A DNA stretch of 64,000 nucleotides from Mesorhizobium qingshengii (GCF_900103325.1 NZ_FMXM01000012.1:124001-188000), one strand, 5' to 3'. Counted from the stretch's first letter, positions 26,799 through 38,605 are shown. Notes: generated by a model from the sequence alone, not told the origin. Program-made: numbers and translations.

Positions 26799-27368
26799 TT
26801 GAAGCACCAGCTGAACATCATCATCGGCAGCACGCGGCCCGGCCGCGCCGGACCGGTATTTGCGCAGTGGCTGGAGACATTCGCGCGCGAGCACGGGAAA
26901 TTCGAACCGGTGCTGACCGACATCGCCGCGTTCAACCTGCCGGTGCTGGACGAACCGCATCACCCGAAGCTCGGCAACTACCAGAACGATCATACCAAGG
27001 CCTGGTCGAAGGCGATCGACGCCGCCGACGCCTTTGTGTTCGTGGCGCCGGAGTACAATTATTTCGTGGCACCCGCGATCGTCAACGCCGTCGACTATCT
27101 CGCGCGCGAATGGAAATACAAACCCGCCGCCATTCTCAGCTATGGCGGCGTCTCCGGTGGCCTGCGCGCGGCACAAGCCCTCAAGCCGCTGCTGACTTCG
27201 GTCGGCATCATGCCTATCCCCGAGGGCGTTTCGTTGCCGCTCTATCAGAAACTGCTCGAGAACGACGGCTCCTTCCGGCCCAGCGAACATGTGCAGAGCG
27301 GAGCCAAAGCCATGCTGGACGAGCTGCTGCGCTGGAGTGAGGCGCTGAAGCCGATGCGCGCCTCATGA
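26799..27368 (+). CDS. NADPH-dependent FMN reductase family protein
   Basis: 189 residues from TTG 26799, which has GAAGGA seven bases upstream. Flavodoxin-like fold: IIIGSTRPGRAG is the phosphate-binding loop, FVAPEYNYFVAPAIVNAVDYL the flavin-stacking segment, and SYGGVSGGLRAAQ follows. Members reduce FMN, quinones or azo compounds using NAD(P)H. It faces away from the P450 gene, with about 208 bp between them. A link to the P450 is possible but unsupported. Confidence 0.88.
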   Translation: MKHQLNIIIGSTRPGRAGPVFAQWLETFAREHGKFEPVLTDIAAFNLPVLDEPHHPKLGNYQNDHTKAWSKAIDAADAFVFVAPEYNYFVAPAIVNAVDYLAREWKYKPAAILSYGGVSGGLRAAQALKPLLTSVGIMPIPEGVSLPLYQKLLENDGSFRPSEHVQSGAKAMLDELLRWSEALKPMRAS

Positions 27369-27458
27369 ACAAGCCGGTTTTCGGCCAAAAGCCTGGCTTG
27401 CTCATGCCATAAAGAGGTGGAATGTTCGCGCAAATGAAGGAGCCGGGGGCGGTTCGAC

Positions 27459-30077
27459 TTGCGCTTGCTGTTTGCCTTGCTGCTGATCTTGTCGGCGACC
27501 GCCACCGCGATGGCGGAGCGGCGCGTGGCGCTGGTGATTGCCGCTGACGACTACCGCCTGGTCCGTCCGCTCGCCAATCCCGTCCATGACGGCGAGGCCA
27601 TGGAAGCGGCGCTGAAGAAGCTCGGTTTCGAGGTCGTTCTCGAAACCAACCGCGATCTCAGGCGCATGCGTCGGGCGCTCGATGATTTTCGCCAGGACGC
27701 CAAAGGCGCCGACGTGGCGCTGGTCTACTTCTCCGGCCACGGCGTCGAAATCTCCGGCGACAACCGGCTGCTGCCGGTCGATGCCGACGCCTCTTCGCTC
27801 GATGCGCTGGAAAAGACCAGCCTGCCGCTGGAAGAGGTGCGCGACGCGGCCGCCGCCACCGCCAAGATCGGGCTGATCGTGCTCGACGCCTGCCGCAGCG
27901 ATCCGTTCTCGGGCACGGGGAGCGAAGGGCGTGGCGCGACATCGCTGGCCAAGGATGTCGCCGACAAGGTCAAGCCGGGCCTCGGCCGCATTGGCCGCGC
28001 CGAAAACATCCTGTTCGCCTTTTCGGCGGCACCCGGCGAGACGGCCGCTGACGGAACCGGCCAGAACTCGCCATTCACGACAGCGCTAGCCAAATATCTC
28101 GGCACCGATGGCCTCGAGATCCGTTCGGTGCTGACCTTGGTCCAGCAGGAGGTCTACGACCTGTCGCGTGGAAAGCAGCTGCCCTATGTCGAGAGCGGCC
28201 TGCCGAAACTGTTCTTTGCCGCCTCGGCAAAGGAGCAGTTGCCGGAACGCGAACGCCTGCTGCTCGCCATGGCCGATGTCACACCGGAAATGCGCGGCGA
28301 AGTCGAACAGATCGCCAGCGATGCCGACATGCCGCTGGCGCCACTCTATGGCGCGCTGATCAGTTCAGATGCCAGCCATTTGTCGGCCGACAGCCTGAAT
28401 GCCAGGCTGCGCGAGGCGGCCGATGCCTTCGTCAAGGTGCGCAGCGAAATGAAGACGCTCGCCTCAGACGATCCGCAGGTAACGGAACTGCGCCGGCAGG
28501 CCGAGGAGCAGCTTTCGCTCGGCGCCTTCGATGGCGCGCGTGCGATCCTCGCCAAGGCGGCCGACATCGACAATGTTTCGCGTAATGCCTTGAAGGCCAA
28601 TTTCGTCAGTCGAACGCTGTCGGAAGCCGCGACGCGTTTTCTTTCCGGCGGTGCGGCGCGCGCCGACCTCGACTACGCCACCGCCATCAAGGACTACGAA
28701 TCGGTGCTGGCCCTCTACGGCGAAGCCGGGCAAACATCGCTGGCACTGGACGACGCCGACCGTCAGATCCGCACGTTGGATGAGCTTGGCAAGCTCTATA
28801 CCCTTGTCGGCAACACCGACGCGGCAGGCCGCGCCTTTGCGGCGCTGGTCTCCAATCTGGAGCTGCGTTCGGGCCGCGAAACCGATCCGAGCGTCAAGCG
28901 CGATTTCGCCGTCAGCCATATCAAACTCGGCAACATCAGGCTGGCGCAAGGCGATCTGTCGGCCGCGCTGCAAGGCTACCAGGCGGCAAAGGCGATCTTG
29001 CGGGACCTGACCGCGGCCCGGCCGGACAAGCTGCCATGGTTCGGCGATCTGGCCATGGCCGATGACAAGATCGGCAATGTGCTGGTGACGCAGGGCGATC
29101 TGGCTGGTGCCGCGCAGGTCTACCAGGAAAGCCTGTCCATCAAGAAGCAGCTCGCCGACAACGAGCCGGACCGCGCCGAGCTGCAGCGCGATCTGACCAT
29201 CAGCTATGACGAGATCGGCGACCTTGCCCATGTGATGGGCCAGCTGGACAATGCGCAGGCGGCCTATGAGGAGAGCCTGAAGTTGCGGTTGGCGCTGGCC
29301 GACAAGAAACCGCGGGATGCCGAGCGGCAGCGCGATGTCTCGGTCAGCCATGAGACGATCGGCGATCTCGAGCGCGAGCGCGGCGATCCCGCAGCAGCAC
29401 TCGCGGCCTACCACGCAAGCCAGGCGATCGTCGAACGGCTCGCGAGCCGCGACCCGGACAATACCGAGCTGAAGCGCGACCTGTCGGTCGGCAACGCAAA
29501 GATCGGAAATGCGCTGAGCGATCAGGAGGACTGGCCGGCGGCGCTCGCCGCCTATCAGGATGCCCTCTCGATAGCCCGCGTGCTGGCGGCCAGCGACCCG
29601 AACAACACCGACTGGCAACGCGACCTTTCTGTCAGCCTTGAAAAGGTCGCCGGGGTTCTGGCCACACAGGGCGACCAGAAAGGCGCGCTGAAAGCCTATA
29701 TGGATAGTTTCGTCATCGCCGAGCGGCTGGCCAAGCTCGATCCCGGCAATGCCGACTGGCAGCGCGACCTGTCGATCACGCTGTCCGAAATCGGCATGCT
29801 CAAAGTCAAGCAGCGCGACATCAAGGGGGCGCGGCAGGCATTCCAGGATAGTCTCGACATCCGCCAGCAGCTTGCCCAGTCCGACCCGAACAATGCCACC
29901 TGGCAGCGTGACCTGGTGGTTGCCATGATCGATTACGCCCAGGTCGCCAAGAACCCCAAGGCGGTGCTTTCCCAAGCGCTCGACATGACGCAGGAGCTCG
30001 ACCGCAGCGGGCGGCTGGCGCCGCGATACAAGTTCATGATCAAGTTTCTCAGGGATCGGCTGGCCAAGGCGAAATAA
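27459..30077 (+). CDS. Secreted caspase-fold (peptidase C14) protein with TPR-like repeats
   Basis: 872 residues from TTG 27459. Signal peptide 1-19 ends at AMA. A caspase-like p20 domain spans about 21-250 with the dyad His94 (YFSGHGVEISG) and Cys145 (VLDACRSDPF), both intact. From about 430 to 850 come at least six tandem repeats of about 50 residues, each containing a variant of LQRDLSVS-x-IG and ending with a helix like YQESLSIKKQL, consistent with TPR-type helical repeats. It is probably periplasmic and protein-binding. Metacaspase-type enzymes usually cut after Arg/Lys. Target and role unknown. It lies alone between the FMN reductase and gyrB. Confidence 0.88.
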   Translation: MRLLFALLLILSATATAMAERRVALVIAADDYRLVRPLANPVHDGEAMEAALKKLGFEVVLETNRDLRRMRRALDDFRQDAKGADVALVYFSGHGVEISGDNRLLPVDADASSLDALEKTSLPLEEVRDAAAATAKIGLIVLDACRSDPFSGTGSEGRGATSLAKDVADKVKPGLGRIGRAENILFAFSAAPGETAADGTGQNSPFTTALAKYLGTDGLEIRSVLTLVQQEVYDLSRGKQLPYVESGLPKLFFAASAKEQLPERERLLLAMADVTPEMRGEVEQIASDADMPLAPLYGALISSDASHLSADSLNARLREAADAFVKVRSEMKTLASDDPQVTELRRQAEEQLSLGAFDGARAILAKAADIDNVSRNALKANFVSRTLSEAATRFLSGGAARADLDYATAIKDYESVLALYGEAGQTSLALDDADRQIRTLDELGKLYTLVGNTDAAGRAFAALVSNLELRSGRETDPSVKRDFAVSHIKLGNIRLAQGDLSAALQGYQAAKAILRDLTAARPDKLPWFGDLAMADDKIGNVLVTQGDLAGAAQVYQESLSIKKQLADNEPDRAELQRDLTISYDEIGDLAHVMGQLDNAQAAYEESLKLRLALADKKPRDAERQRDVSVSHETIGDLERERGDPAAALAAYHASQAIVERLASRDPDNTELKRDLSVGNAKIGNALSDQEDWPAALAAYQDALSIARVLAASDPNNTDWQRDLSVSLEKVAGVLATQGDQKGALKAYMDSFVIAERLAKLDPGNADWQRDLSITLSEIGMLKVKQRDIKGARQAFQDSLDIRQQLAQSDPNNATWQRDLVVAMIDYAQVAKNPKAVLSQALDMTQELDRSGRLAPRYKFMIKFLRDRLAKAK

Positions 30078-30238
30078 GGCCTGGCGGGAGCCCAGCATGG
30101 ACAGCCGGCTCATTCCCCGGGAAATGCCTGCAAACCTTGGAAAAACCGCCTTTAGCGCCTATATCTAGGCAATAGCAGAGGCGCGATTCGGGGCCGATTT
30201 TTCGCGCTGTACAAGCGGCATCTAGACAACAGGTTTTC

Positions 30239-32710
<2,472 letters not shown>

Positions 32711-32719
32711 TCTCTGGTG

Positions 32720-32741
32720 TTGGCGCGCCGCGGCGCGCCAA
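32720..32741 (+). terminator. Palindrome after gyrB, probable terminator
   Basis: TTGGCGCGCC-GC-GGCGCGCCAA is a perfect 10-bp inverted repeat 10 bp after the gyrB stop, followed by TTGTTCC. The T tract is weak, so termination efficiency is uncertain. Confidence 0.55.
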
Positions 32742-32845
32742 TTGTTCCGCCCCTGACAAGCAAAATCATTTCATAGCCCGCCGGAACAGAAGTCCCCTCG
32801 GGACATTGTGACAACATCGATCACAATTTCTCACAGGAGGCCTTC

Positions 32846-32923
32846 ATGGGACGTGGCATTTTGCTCTGGTTGCTCGGAATCCCGATTCCAATCATCATTC
32901 TGATCATGCTTTTCGTGCGGTAG
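32846..32923 (+). CDS. 25-residue hydrophobic membrane peptide
   Basis: ATG 32846 is preceded by a strong AGGAGG at the right distance, and the frame ends at TAG 32921-32923. The peptide begins MGRGILLWLLG and ends IMLFVR, with IPIPIIILI between. It is one membrane helix with a Pro-Ile-Pro core and basic residues at both ends. I recall very similar short peptides in other rhizobia, but have not checked this. It ends 9 bp before the next membrane-protein gene and is probably co-transcribed with it. Function unknown. Confidence 0.7.
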   Translation: MGRGILLWLLGIPIPIIILIMLFVR

Positions 32924-32932
32924 GGGGAACTC

Positions 32933-33850
32933 ATGCAGTCCACCCTATCGACTGTCGACGTTTCCTCCTCCACCGAATCCTCCGCCACGGCCGTCAGCTG
33001 GGGACCGATCATCGCCGGCGCCTTCGCGGCATCGACCTTGACCTTCATCCTCATGCTGCTCGGCTCCGGGCTTGGGCTGAGCATGGTTTCACCCTGGTCG
33101 GGCTCGGGCGCTTCGGTCACCACCTTCGCGGTTTCCACCGCCATCTGGCTCATCATCGTGCAGTGGCTGTCCTCCGGTGTCGGCGGTTACCTTGCGGGAC
33201 GCCTGCGCACCAAATGGGTCGGCATCCACACCGACGAGGTCTATTTCCGTGACACCGCCCACGGCTTCCTCGCCTGGGCACTGGCCACCTTGCTGGTCGT
33301 CGGCGTGCTCGGCTCCGCCCTGTCCGCAGCGGTGGGTTCAGGCGTGCAGGCGGTGTCCACCGTGGCGTCGGGTGCGGCCATGGGTGCGTCGGCCGGTGCC
33401 TCAGCGAACGCCGGCGGCGCACCGACCGACAATGCGACGTCCTACCTGGTGGATTCGCTGTTTCGTCCGGCCGATCCGAGCAAGCTCGCGGCCGCCAGTC
33501 CGGACGGCGATGCCGCAGCTGTCGGGCAGGCCTCGCGCATCCTGATCGCCAGTGCAGCAGCAGGCGAAATCTCGGCCGACGACAAGACCTACCTGTCGCA
33601 ACTGGTCGCCGCCCGCACCGGTCTTTCCGAAGCCGATGCCAAGGCACGGGTCGATGCGCTGGTTGCCAAGGTGCAGGATGCCAAGGTCAAGGCGCAGCAG
33701 GCCGCCGATACCGCCAGGAAGGCAAGTGCGACCTTCGCGCTGCTCGGCGCATTGTCGCTTGTCATCGGCGCCTTCATCGCCAGTGCTGCCGCGGCCCTCG
33801 GCGGCAGGCAGCGCGACGAGGAGGAAGCGCTTTTCATCACCAGCCGCTGA
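32933..33850 (+). CDS. Membrane protein of unknown function
   Basis: 305 residues with about four membrane segments: SWGPIIAGAFAASTLTFILMLLG near 22-45, a second near 65-85, a third near 110-135 and a C-terminal one near 265-285. A helical, Ala-rich soluble region lies at about 170-260. The loop GYLAGRLRTKWVGIHTDEVYFRDTAHGFLAW follows the second helix. ATG 32933 follows GGGGG. It follows the 25-residue peptide gene by 9 bp. I do not recognise a function. Confidence 0.75.
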   Translation: MQSTLSTVDVSSSTESSATAVSWGPIIAGAFAASTLTFILMLLGSGLGLSMVSPWSGSGASVTTFAVSTAIWLIIVQWLSSGVGGYLAGRLRTKWVGIHTDEVYFRDTAHGFLAWALATLLVVGVLGSALSAAVGSGVQAVSTVASGAAMGASAGASANAGGAPTDNATSYLVDSLFRPADPSKLAAASPDGDAAAVGQASRILIASAAAGEISADDKTYLSQLVAARTGLSEADAKARVDALVAKVQDAKVKAQQAADTARKASATFALLGALSLVIGAFIASAAAALGGRQRDEEEALFITSR

Positions 33851-33873
33851 ACCGGCTACGCCGTTGAAAACGC

Positions 33874-33901
33874 AAAAGCCCGGCCGCGAGGCCGGGCTTT
33901 T
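33874..33901. terminator. Bidirectional intrinsic terminator
   Basis: AAAAGCCCGGCC-GCGA-GGCCGGGCTTTT is a perfect 12-bp stem with a tetraloop between two convergent genes. The A and T tracts flank it on both sides, so it can serve the membrane-protein gene and pntB. Confidence 0.93.
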
Positions 33902-33928
33902 CTTTGGCTCAATCTCAATGTCGCCGGA

Positions 33929-35326
33929 TCAGTGATCCATGGCCTTGACGATTTCCTCGGTCATCTTCTTGGCGTCGCCGAGCAGCATCATGGTGCCGTC
34001 CTTGTAGAACAGCGTGTTGTCGATGCCGGCATAGCCGGAGCCGAGCGAGCGCTTGACGAACAGGCAGGTGCGGGCCTTGTCGACATCGAGGATCGGCATG
34101 CCGTAGATCGGCGAGGACTTGTCGTCACGGGCCGAAGGGTTGGTGACGTCGTTGGCGCCGATGACATAGGCGACGTCGGCCTGCGCGAACTCGGAGTTGA
34201 TGTCCTCGAGCTCGAACACCTCGTCATAGGGCACGTTGGCTTCGGCCAAGAGCACGTTCATGTGGCCGGGCATGCGGCCGGCCACAGGGTGAATGGCGTA
34301 TTTGACGTCGACGCCGTTGGCCTTGAGCTTGTCGGCCATCTCACGCAGCGCATGCTGCGCCTGGGCGACCGCCATGCCGTAGCCGGGCACGATGATGACC
34401 TTCTGCGCGTTCATCATCAGATAGGCGGCATCGTCGGCCGAACCCTGCTTGACCGTACGCTCGATGCCGTCGTCGGCTGCTGCCGCGGTCTCGCCGCCGA
34501 AGCCGCCAAGGATGACCGAGATGAAGCTGCGGTTCATGCCCTTGCACATGATGTAGGACAGGATCGCGCCGGACGAGCCGACCAGCGCGCCGGTGATGAT
34601 CAGCGCCAGATTGCCGAGCGTGAAGCCCAGTGCCGCCGCCGCCCAGCCTGAATAGGAATTCAGCATCGAGACAACGACCGGCATGTCGGCGCCGCCGATC
34701 GGGATGATCAAGAGGATGCCGAGCACCAGCGAGGCGGCGACAATCAGCCAGAACACCAGCTTCGATTCGGTGCCGACCAGCAGCACGATCAGCACGATCA
34801 GCGCGATGCCGAGCGCGGCGTTGATGAAGTGGCGGCCGCCGATCATGATCGGCTTGCCCGACATGCGGCCGTCGAGCTTGAGGAAGGCGATGACCGAGCC
34901 GGTGAAGGTGATGGCGCCGATGGCGACGCCCAGGCTCATCTCGATCAGCGCCTGGGCATGGATGTCGCCCGCCGTGCCGATGCCAAAGCTTTCCGGCGCG
35001 TAGATGGCCGCGGCCGCGACCATGACGGCGGCGAGGCCGACCAGCGAATGGAAGGCGGCGACCAGCTGTGGCATCGAGGTCATGGCGATGCGGCGCGCGG
35101 TGATGGCGCCGACGCCACCGCCAATGGCAAGACCGAGCACGATCAGGCCGAAGCGGCCGGCCGACGGCGTTGCCAGCGCCAGCGTGGTGGCGATGGCGAT
35201 GGCCATGCCGATCATGCCGTACAGATTGCCCTGGCGGCTGGTGGTCGGGTGCGACAGGCCGCGCAGCGCCATGATGAACAGGACGCCGGAAACCAGATAG
35301 AGGAAGGACGCGAAGTTGGCGTTCAT
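33929..35326 (-). CDS. pntB: NAD(P) transhydrogenase subunit beta
   Basis: 465 residues. About nine membrane segments in the first ~280 residues, then domain III with VIIVPGYGMAVAQAQHALREMAD (NADP-binding), HPVAGRMPGHMNVLLAEA, IGANDVTNP and KRSLGSGYAGIDN. With the alpha subunits it couples hydride transfer from NADH to NADP+ to proton entry, supplying NADPH at the inner membrane. It is the last gene of the minus-strand operon, 6 bp after pntA2. Confidence 0.97.
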   Translation of the reverse strand: MNANFASFLYLVSGVLFIMALRGLSHPTTSRQGNLYGMIGMAIAIATTLALATPSAGRFGLIVLGLAIGGGVGAITARRIAMTSMPQLVAAFHSLVGLAAVMVAAAAIYAPESFGIGTAGDIHAQALIEMSLGVAIGAITFTGSVIAFLKLDGRMSGKPIMIGGRHFINAALGIALIVLIVLLVGTESKLVFWLIVAASLVLGILLIIPIGGADMPVVVSMLNSYSGWAAAALGFTLGNLALIITGALVGSSGAILSYIMCKGMNRSFISVILGGFGGETAAAADDGIERTVKQGSADDAAYLMMNAQKVIIVPGYGMAVAQAQHALREMADKLKANGVDVKYAIHPVAGRMPGHMNVLLAEANVPYDEVFELEDINSEFAQADVAYVIGANDVTNPSARDDKSSPIYGMPILDVDKARTCLFVKRSLGSGYAGIDNTLFYKDGTMMLLGDAKKMTEEIVKAMDH

Positions 35327-35332
35327 GGCGCT

Positions 35333-35758
35333 CTACTTGTCCTTCTTCTTGTACATGGCCAGCATGCGCTGGGTGACGAGGAAGCCGCCGAAGATGTTGA
35401 CCGATACCAGCATCAGCGCGACGAAGCCAAAGCCGGCGGCGATGCCGGAGGCCGCGATGCCGACGGCGAGCAGCGCGCCGACGACGATGACGGACGAGAT
35501 GGCGTTGGTGACGGCCATCAACGGCGTGTGCAGCGCCGGCGTCACCGACCAGACGACATAGTAGCCGACGAAGATCGCCAGCACGAAGATGGCAAAGCGG
35601 AAGACGAAGGGATCGATGGCGCCGCCGGACAGAGCATGGGCGGCATCACCGGCCGCCTCGGCGCCACCGGGTGCGGTCGCCATGTTTTGTACCGCCAGCC
35701 GAACGGCGGCGGAGGCCTGGTCGAGCTGGTCGAGGGCTTTCTGCAGGGTCTGATCCAT
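35333..35758 (-). CDS. NAD(P) transhydrogenase subunit alpha, part 2
   Basis: 141 residues from ATG 35758, overlapping the upstream TGA by 1 bp. It carries the membrane part of PntA: FRFAIFVLAIFVGYYVVW, then TPALHTPLMAVTNAISS, then two more helices ending FLVTQRMLAMYKKKD. Splitting alpha into a soluble alpha1 and a membrane alpha2 is normal in rhizobia and Rhodospirillum, unlike the single PntA of E. coli. Confidence 0.95.
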   Translation of the reverse strand: MDQTLQKALDQLDQASAAVRLAVQNMATAPGGAEAAGDAAHALSGGAIDPFVFRFAIFVLAIFVGYYVVWSVTPALHTPLMAVTNAISSVIVVGALLAVGIAASGIAAGFGFVALMLVSVNIFGGFLVTQRMLAMYKKKDK

Positions 35759-37041
35759 CACGCTGTGCCTTTCGACTTCGACGAGGGCGACTTGGATGCG
35801 GCCGGTTTCCTGGGCGCGGCTTTCTTCGCGGCAGCAGGTTTGCCCGAAGCGTCGGCGACCATGGCCTTGGCCGGGATCGCGGCCGGCTCGACATGAGGCT
35901 GCTGGTCGGCCTTTATGAAAGCAGGATGCACGATCTTGCCGCCGTCGGTCAGCATCGTCGCCTTGACCAGATCGTCGTCGCGATTGATGGCCAGCGTCTT
36001 CGTCGTCTTGTCGACCAGCGTCTCGAGGAAGGCAAAAAGGTTCCTGGCATAGAGCAGCGACGCGGATGCGGCGATGCGGCCGGGCACGTTGAGATGGCCG
36101 ACGATCTTGACGTTGTTGGCCGTGGTGACGACCTGACCTGCCACGGCACCCTCGACATTGCCGCCGCGTTCGACGGCAAGGTCGACGAGCACCGAACCCG
36201 GCTTCATCGAAGCGACCATCGCCGCCGACACCAGTTTCGGCGCCGGCCGGCCGGGGATCAGCGCCGTGGTGATGACGATGTCCTGCTTGGCGATATGCTC
36301 GGCGGTCAGCGCCGCCTGCTTGGCCTGGTACTCCTTCGACATTTCCTTGGCGTAGCCGCCTGCCGTCTCGGCCGCCTTGAACTCGTCGTCCTCGACCGCG
36401 AGGAACTTTGCGCCGAGCGAGGCAACCTGTTCCTTGGCGGCCGGGCGCACATCGGTGGCGGTGACGACCGCGCCAAGCCGGCGCGCGGTGGCGATCGCCT
36501 GCAGGCCGGCGACGCCGACGCCCATGATGAAGACCTTTGCCGCCGGCACGGTGCCGGCCGCCGTCATCATCATCGGCAACGCCCGGTCATATTCCGAAGC
36601 GCCGTCGATCACCGCCTGGTAGCCGGCAAGATTGGCTTGGCTGGACAAAACGTCCATCGACTGGGCGCGGGTGATGCGCGGCATGAATTCCATCGAGAAG
36701 GCGGTGACGCCGGCCTTGGCGAGCGCCGCGACGGCGGCATCATTGCCATAGGGATCCATGATGGCGATGACCGCCGCGCCTGATTTGTAGCTCTTCAGTT
36801 CGGCATCCATCGGCCGGCGCACTTTCAGCACCACATCGGCCTTGGCGACATCGGAAGCCTTGCCGATCGTTGCTCCGGCCTTGGAAAATTCCTCGTCGGG
36901 GATACGCGACCTTGTGCCGGCGCCGGTCTCGACGACGACGTCGAACCCCAGTCCCGCCAGCCGTTTCACCGTGTCGGGCGAGGCTGCGACGCGTGGCTCG
37001 TTCGCATCGAGCTCACGAGGGATGAAAACCGTCTGTCCCAC
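35758..37041 (-). CDS. NAD(P) transhydrogenase subunit alpha, part 1
   Basis: 427 residues, soluble NAD(H)-binding domain I: RRPMDAEL, SSQANLAGYQAV, VFIMGVGVAGLQAIATARRLGA (Rossmann loop) and LIPGRPAPKLV. The last ~40 residues form a Lys/Ala/Pro-rich tail (KKAAPRKPAASK) beyond the usual fold, perhaps a disordered linker towards the alpha2 part. It is first of pntA1-pntA2-pntB, with a CoxIV-type gene 85 bp upstream on the same strand. Confidence 0.95.
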   Translation of the reverse strand: MGQTVFIPRELDANEPRVAASPDTVKRLAGLGFDVVVETGAGTRSRIPDEEFSKAGATIGKASDVAKADVVLKVRRPMDAELKSYKSGAAVIAIMDPYGNDAAVAALAKAGVTAFSMEFMPRITRAQSMDVLSSQANLAGYQAVIDGASEYDRALPMMMTAAGTVPAAKVFIMGVGVAGLQAIATARRLGAVVTATDVRPAAKEQVASLGAKFLAVEDDEFKAAETAGGYAKEMSKEYQAKQAALTAEHIAKQDIVITTALIPGRPAPKLVSAAMVASMKPGSVLVDLAVERGGNVEGAVAGQVVTTANNVKIVGHLNVPGRIAASASLLYARNLFAFLETLVDKTTKTLAINRDDDLVKATMLTDGGKIVHPAFIKADQQPHVEPAAIPAKAMVADASGKPAAAKKAAPRKPAASKSPSSKSKGTA

Positions 37042-37126
37042 CGCATGATCCTTTCGGCTGGAACCTGTTTCCGCAAGACGTCGGCCGGGATCCCCGGCGG
37101 CGCCCTCGGCAAAGGGTCTGAAAAGT

Positions 37127-37351
37127 CTATCGGAGAATGAAACCGCCGACGGCCAGGATCAGGACGAACAGGATGGTCGCCGAGAAGAAGCCGCCTGCAA
37201 AGAAACCGAAAGCCATCGCCAACAAAAGCGCGCCGCAAAACAGCGAGCCGTATTTGGCGAGCATGAGAAAGCCCGCATAGGTGCGATCATGTTCGGCATA
37301 GTCCATCTTCGCGCCCAGTTCGACAGGACCGGTCGGCGTGTGCTCAGCCAT
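37127..37351 (-). CDS. aa3-type cytochrome c oxidase subunit IV family protein
   Basis: 74 residues from ATG 37351 after GGGGAA; an upstream in-frame start adds unconserved residues. A hydrophilic N-terminal part with MDYAEHDRTYAGFLMLAKYG is followed by two membrane helices. This is the small bacterial CoxIV family (PF07835 type). It stands upstream of the transhydrogenase genes on the same strand, an association I recall from other rhizobia. A role in the respiratory membrane is likely but unproven. Confidence 0.8.
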   Translation of the reverse strand: MAEHTPTGPVELGAKMDYAEHDRTYAGFLMLAKYGSLFCGALLLAMAFGFFAGGFFSATILFVLILAVGGFILR

Positions 37352-37551
37352 AGGAATTCCCCTTCGAAGACATCTTTGAGGCACATAGCGAAAAGCCGGG
37401 CCGAGGGCAATGGTGCTATTGCCGCATCGCCGGCGACAACTGCCTCAAAGGAAAGTTGAAGCCCTGCCGGATCCCTGGCCGGGGTGCCTGATGGGAGATT
37501 CCGAAAGCGGTCGAGGCGGTCGCGAAAGGCCCGTCGCCGCAACCGGCGCTG

Positions 37552-37701
37552 TCAGCCGGCAAGATGCGGGAAAAGCCCGAGCAATCCGACGACGATCAGA
37601 TAAAGCGCGACGATGTAGTTCAACAGCCGTGGCATCACCAGAATCAGCACGCCGGCGATCAGCGAGATGAGTGGGGTGAGCGCGAGCTGGGAAATGTGCA
37701 T
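37552..37701 (-). CDS. DUF3096-like small membrane protein
   Basis: 49 residues from ATG 37701: MHISQLALTPLISLIAGV then a Pro-containing turn (ILVMPRLLNYIVALYLIVVG) and a short end LFPHLAG. Two helices cover nearly the whole chain, matching the small DUF3096 family. Function unknown. The 200 bp between it and the CoxIV-like gene hold nothing recognisable. Confidence 0.7.
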   Translation of the reverse strand: MHISQLALTPLISLIAGVLILVMPRLLNYIVALYLIVVGLLGLFPHLAG

Positions 37702-37822
37702 GTCGGATTCCTTCGAACAGGTTCGTTGGCAGGATGACAAAGGACGGCGCGAAGCACGCCGCCGTCATCAGAACGCGGATATGGCCGGAAAGCTCCAGAC
37801 GCCTGGCGAAAATCGCGTAGCC

Positions 37823-38605
37823 TCAAGCGGCTTCGCGAAAGTACTTTGCCGTTGGCAGAATGGTCAGCGGCGCCAGTTCGCCCGCACCAGGCGTCTCGAA
37901 CAGCATGCGTTGCTCCATCGGAGTCGACCGGAAGAACGGGAACCGAGAGAAGGAGCGCTCGCGGATCGCGTTGACGTTGGCCCTGTAGAGCACGACCTTG
38001 TAGTTCAGGCCTGGATAGTCGCGCAGCTCGCCGATCTGCTCAGAACAGTAGATGCGGCGGTAAAAACCCGCATGTTCCGGCCGAATGGTCGACAGGCAGT
38101 AAGGTGCATCGAAATAGAAGCAAGCCATACCGGCGAGGCGCAACGTCAGATAGGGAATCTGCGGATAGATTTTTGACCAGTCGGGGTCGGCGGCAAATCG
38201 GCTCGGGTCGGCGAAATGCGCGCCGGCGGCAAGCATTGGCCGCAAGATGTCACCGTAGACCGTGGTGGAGGGCGATTGCGGGGTGGCGCTGCAGGCGTGA
38301 TGGATGCGCAGCGTGCTGACCAGTTCCCCGTCAATGTAAATGCCGAACTTCGAGCAGTTCTCGGTTTCGTCGAGCTCATCATGCACGATATGTTCGGGGT
38401 TTTCCGGCACCATATCGCTCAACCGATAGGACTTGTAGCGCAACCTGTAGATGTCTTCGAGGTCTTCGCCCTTGTCGCAGCGGCGATACTCTGTGCGCTC
38501 CAGCATTGCCGAAATGTTTCGAGCAAAGCTCGACATGTTATCGGACGAATTTTCTCCGTCCGCGCCCGCCGCATGGCGAAGCGCCGCTAACTGCCCGTCC
38601 ATCAT
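37823..38605 (-). CDS. FeeM-like N-acyl amino acid synthase (GNAT-type acyltransferase)
   Basis: 260 residues from the ATGATG at 38605, preceded by GGGGAC. The core IYRLRYKSYRLSDMVPEN is followed by DELDETENCSKFGIYIDGELVSTLRIH, then CLSTIRPEHAGFYRRIYCSE. This matches the acyltransferase fold shared by FeeM and acyl-homoserine lactone synthases. FeeM makes long-chain N-acyl amino acids from acyl-ACP. The identification rests on pattern memory only. Downstream of a GGDEF-EAL gene on the same strand, 146 bp apart. Confidence 0.55.
   Translation of the reverse strand: MMDGQLAALRHAAGADGENSSDNMSSFARNISAMLERTEYRRCDKGEDLEDIYRLRYKSYRLSDMVPENPEHIVHDELDETENCSKFGIYIDGELVSTLRIHHACSATPQSPSTTVYGDILRPMLAAGAHFADPSRFAADPDWSKIYPQIPYLTLRLAGMACFYFDAPYCLSTIRPEHAGFYRRIYCSEQIGELRDYPGLNYKVVLYRANVNAIRERSFSRFPFFRSTPMEQRMLFETPGAGELAPLTILPTAKYFREAA

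Noticed and set aside
30078..30238. Replication origin next to gyrB
   Set aside because: No dnaA/dnaN/recF neighbours and no cluster of DnaA boxes was recognised.
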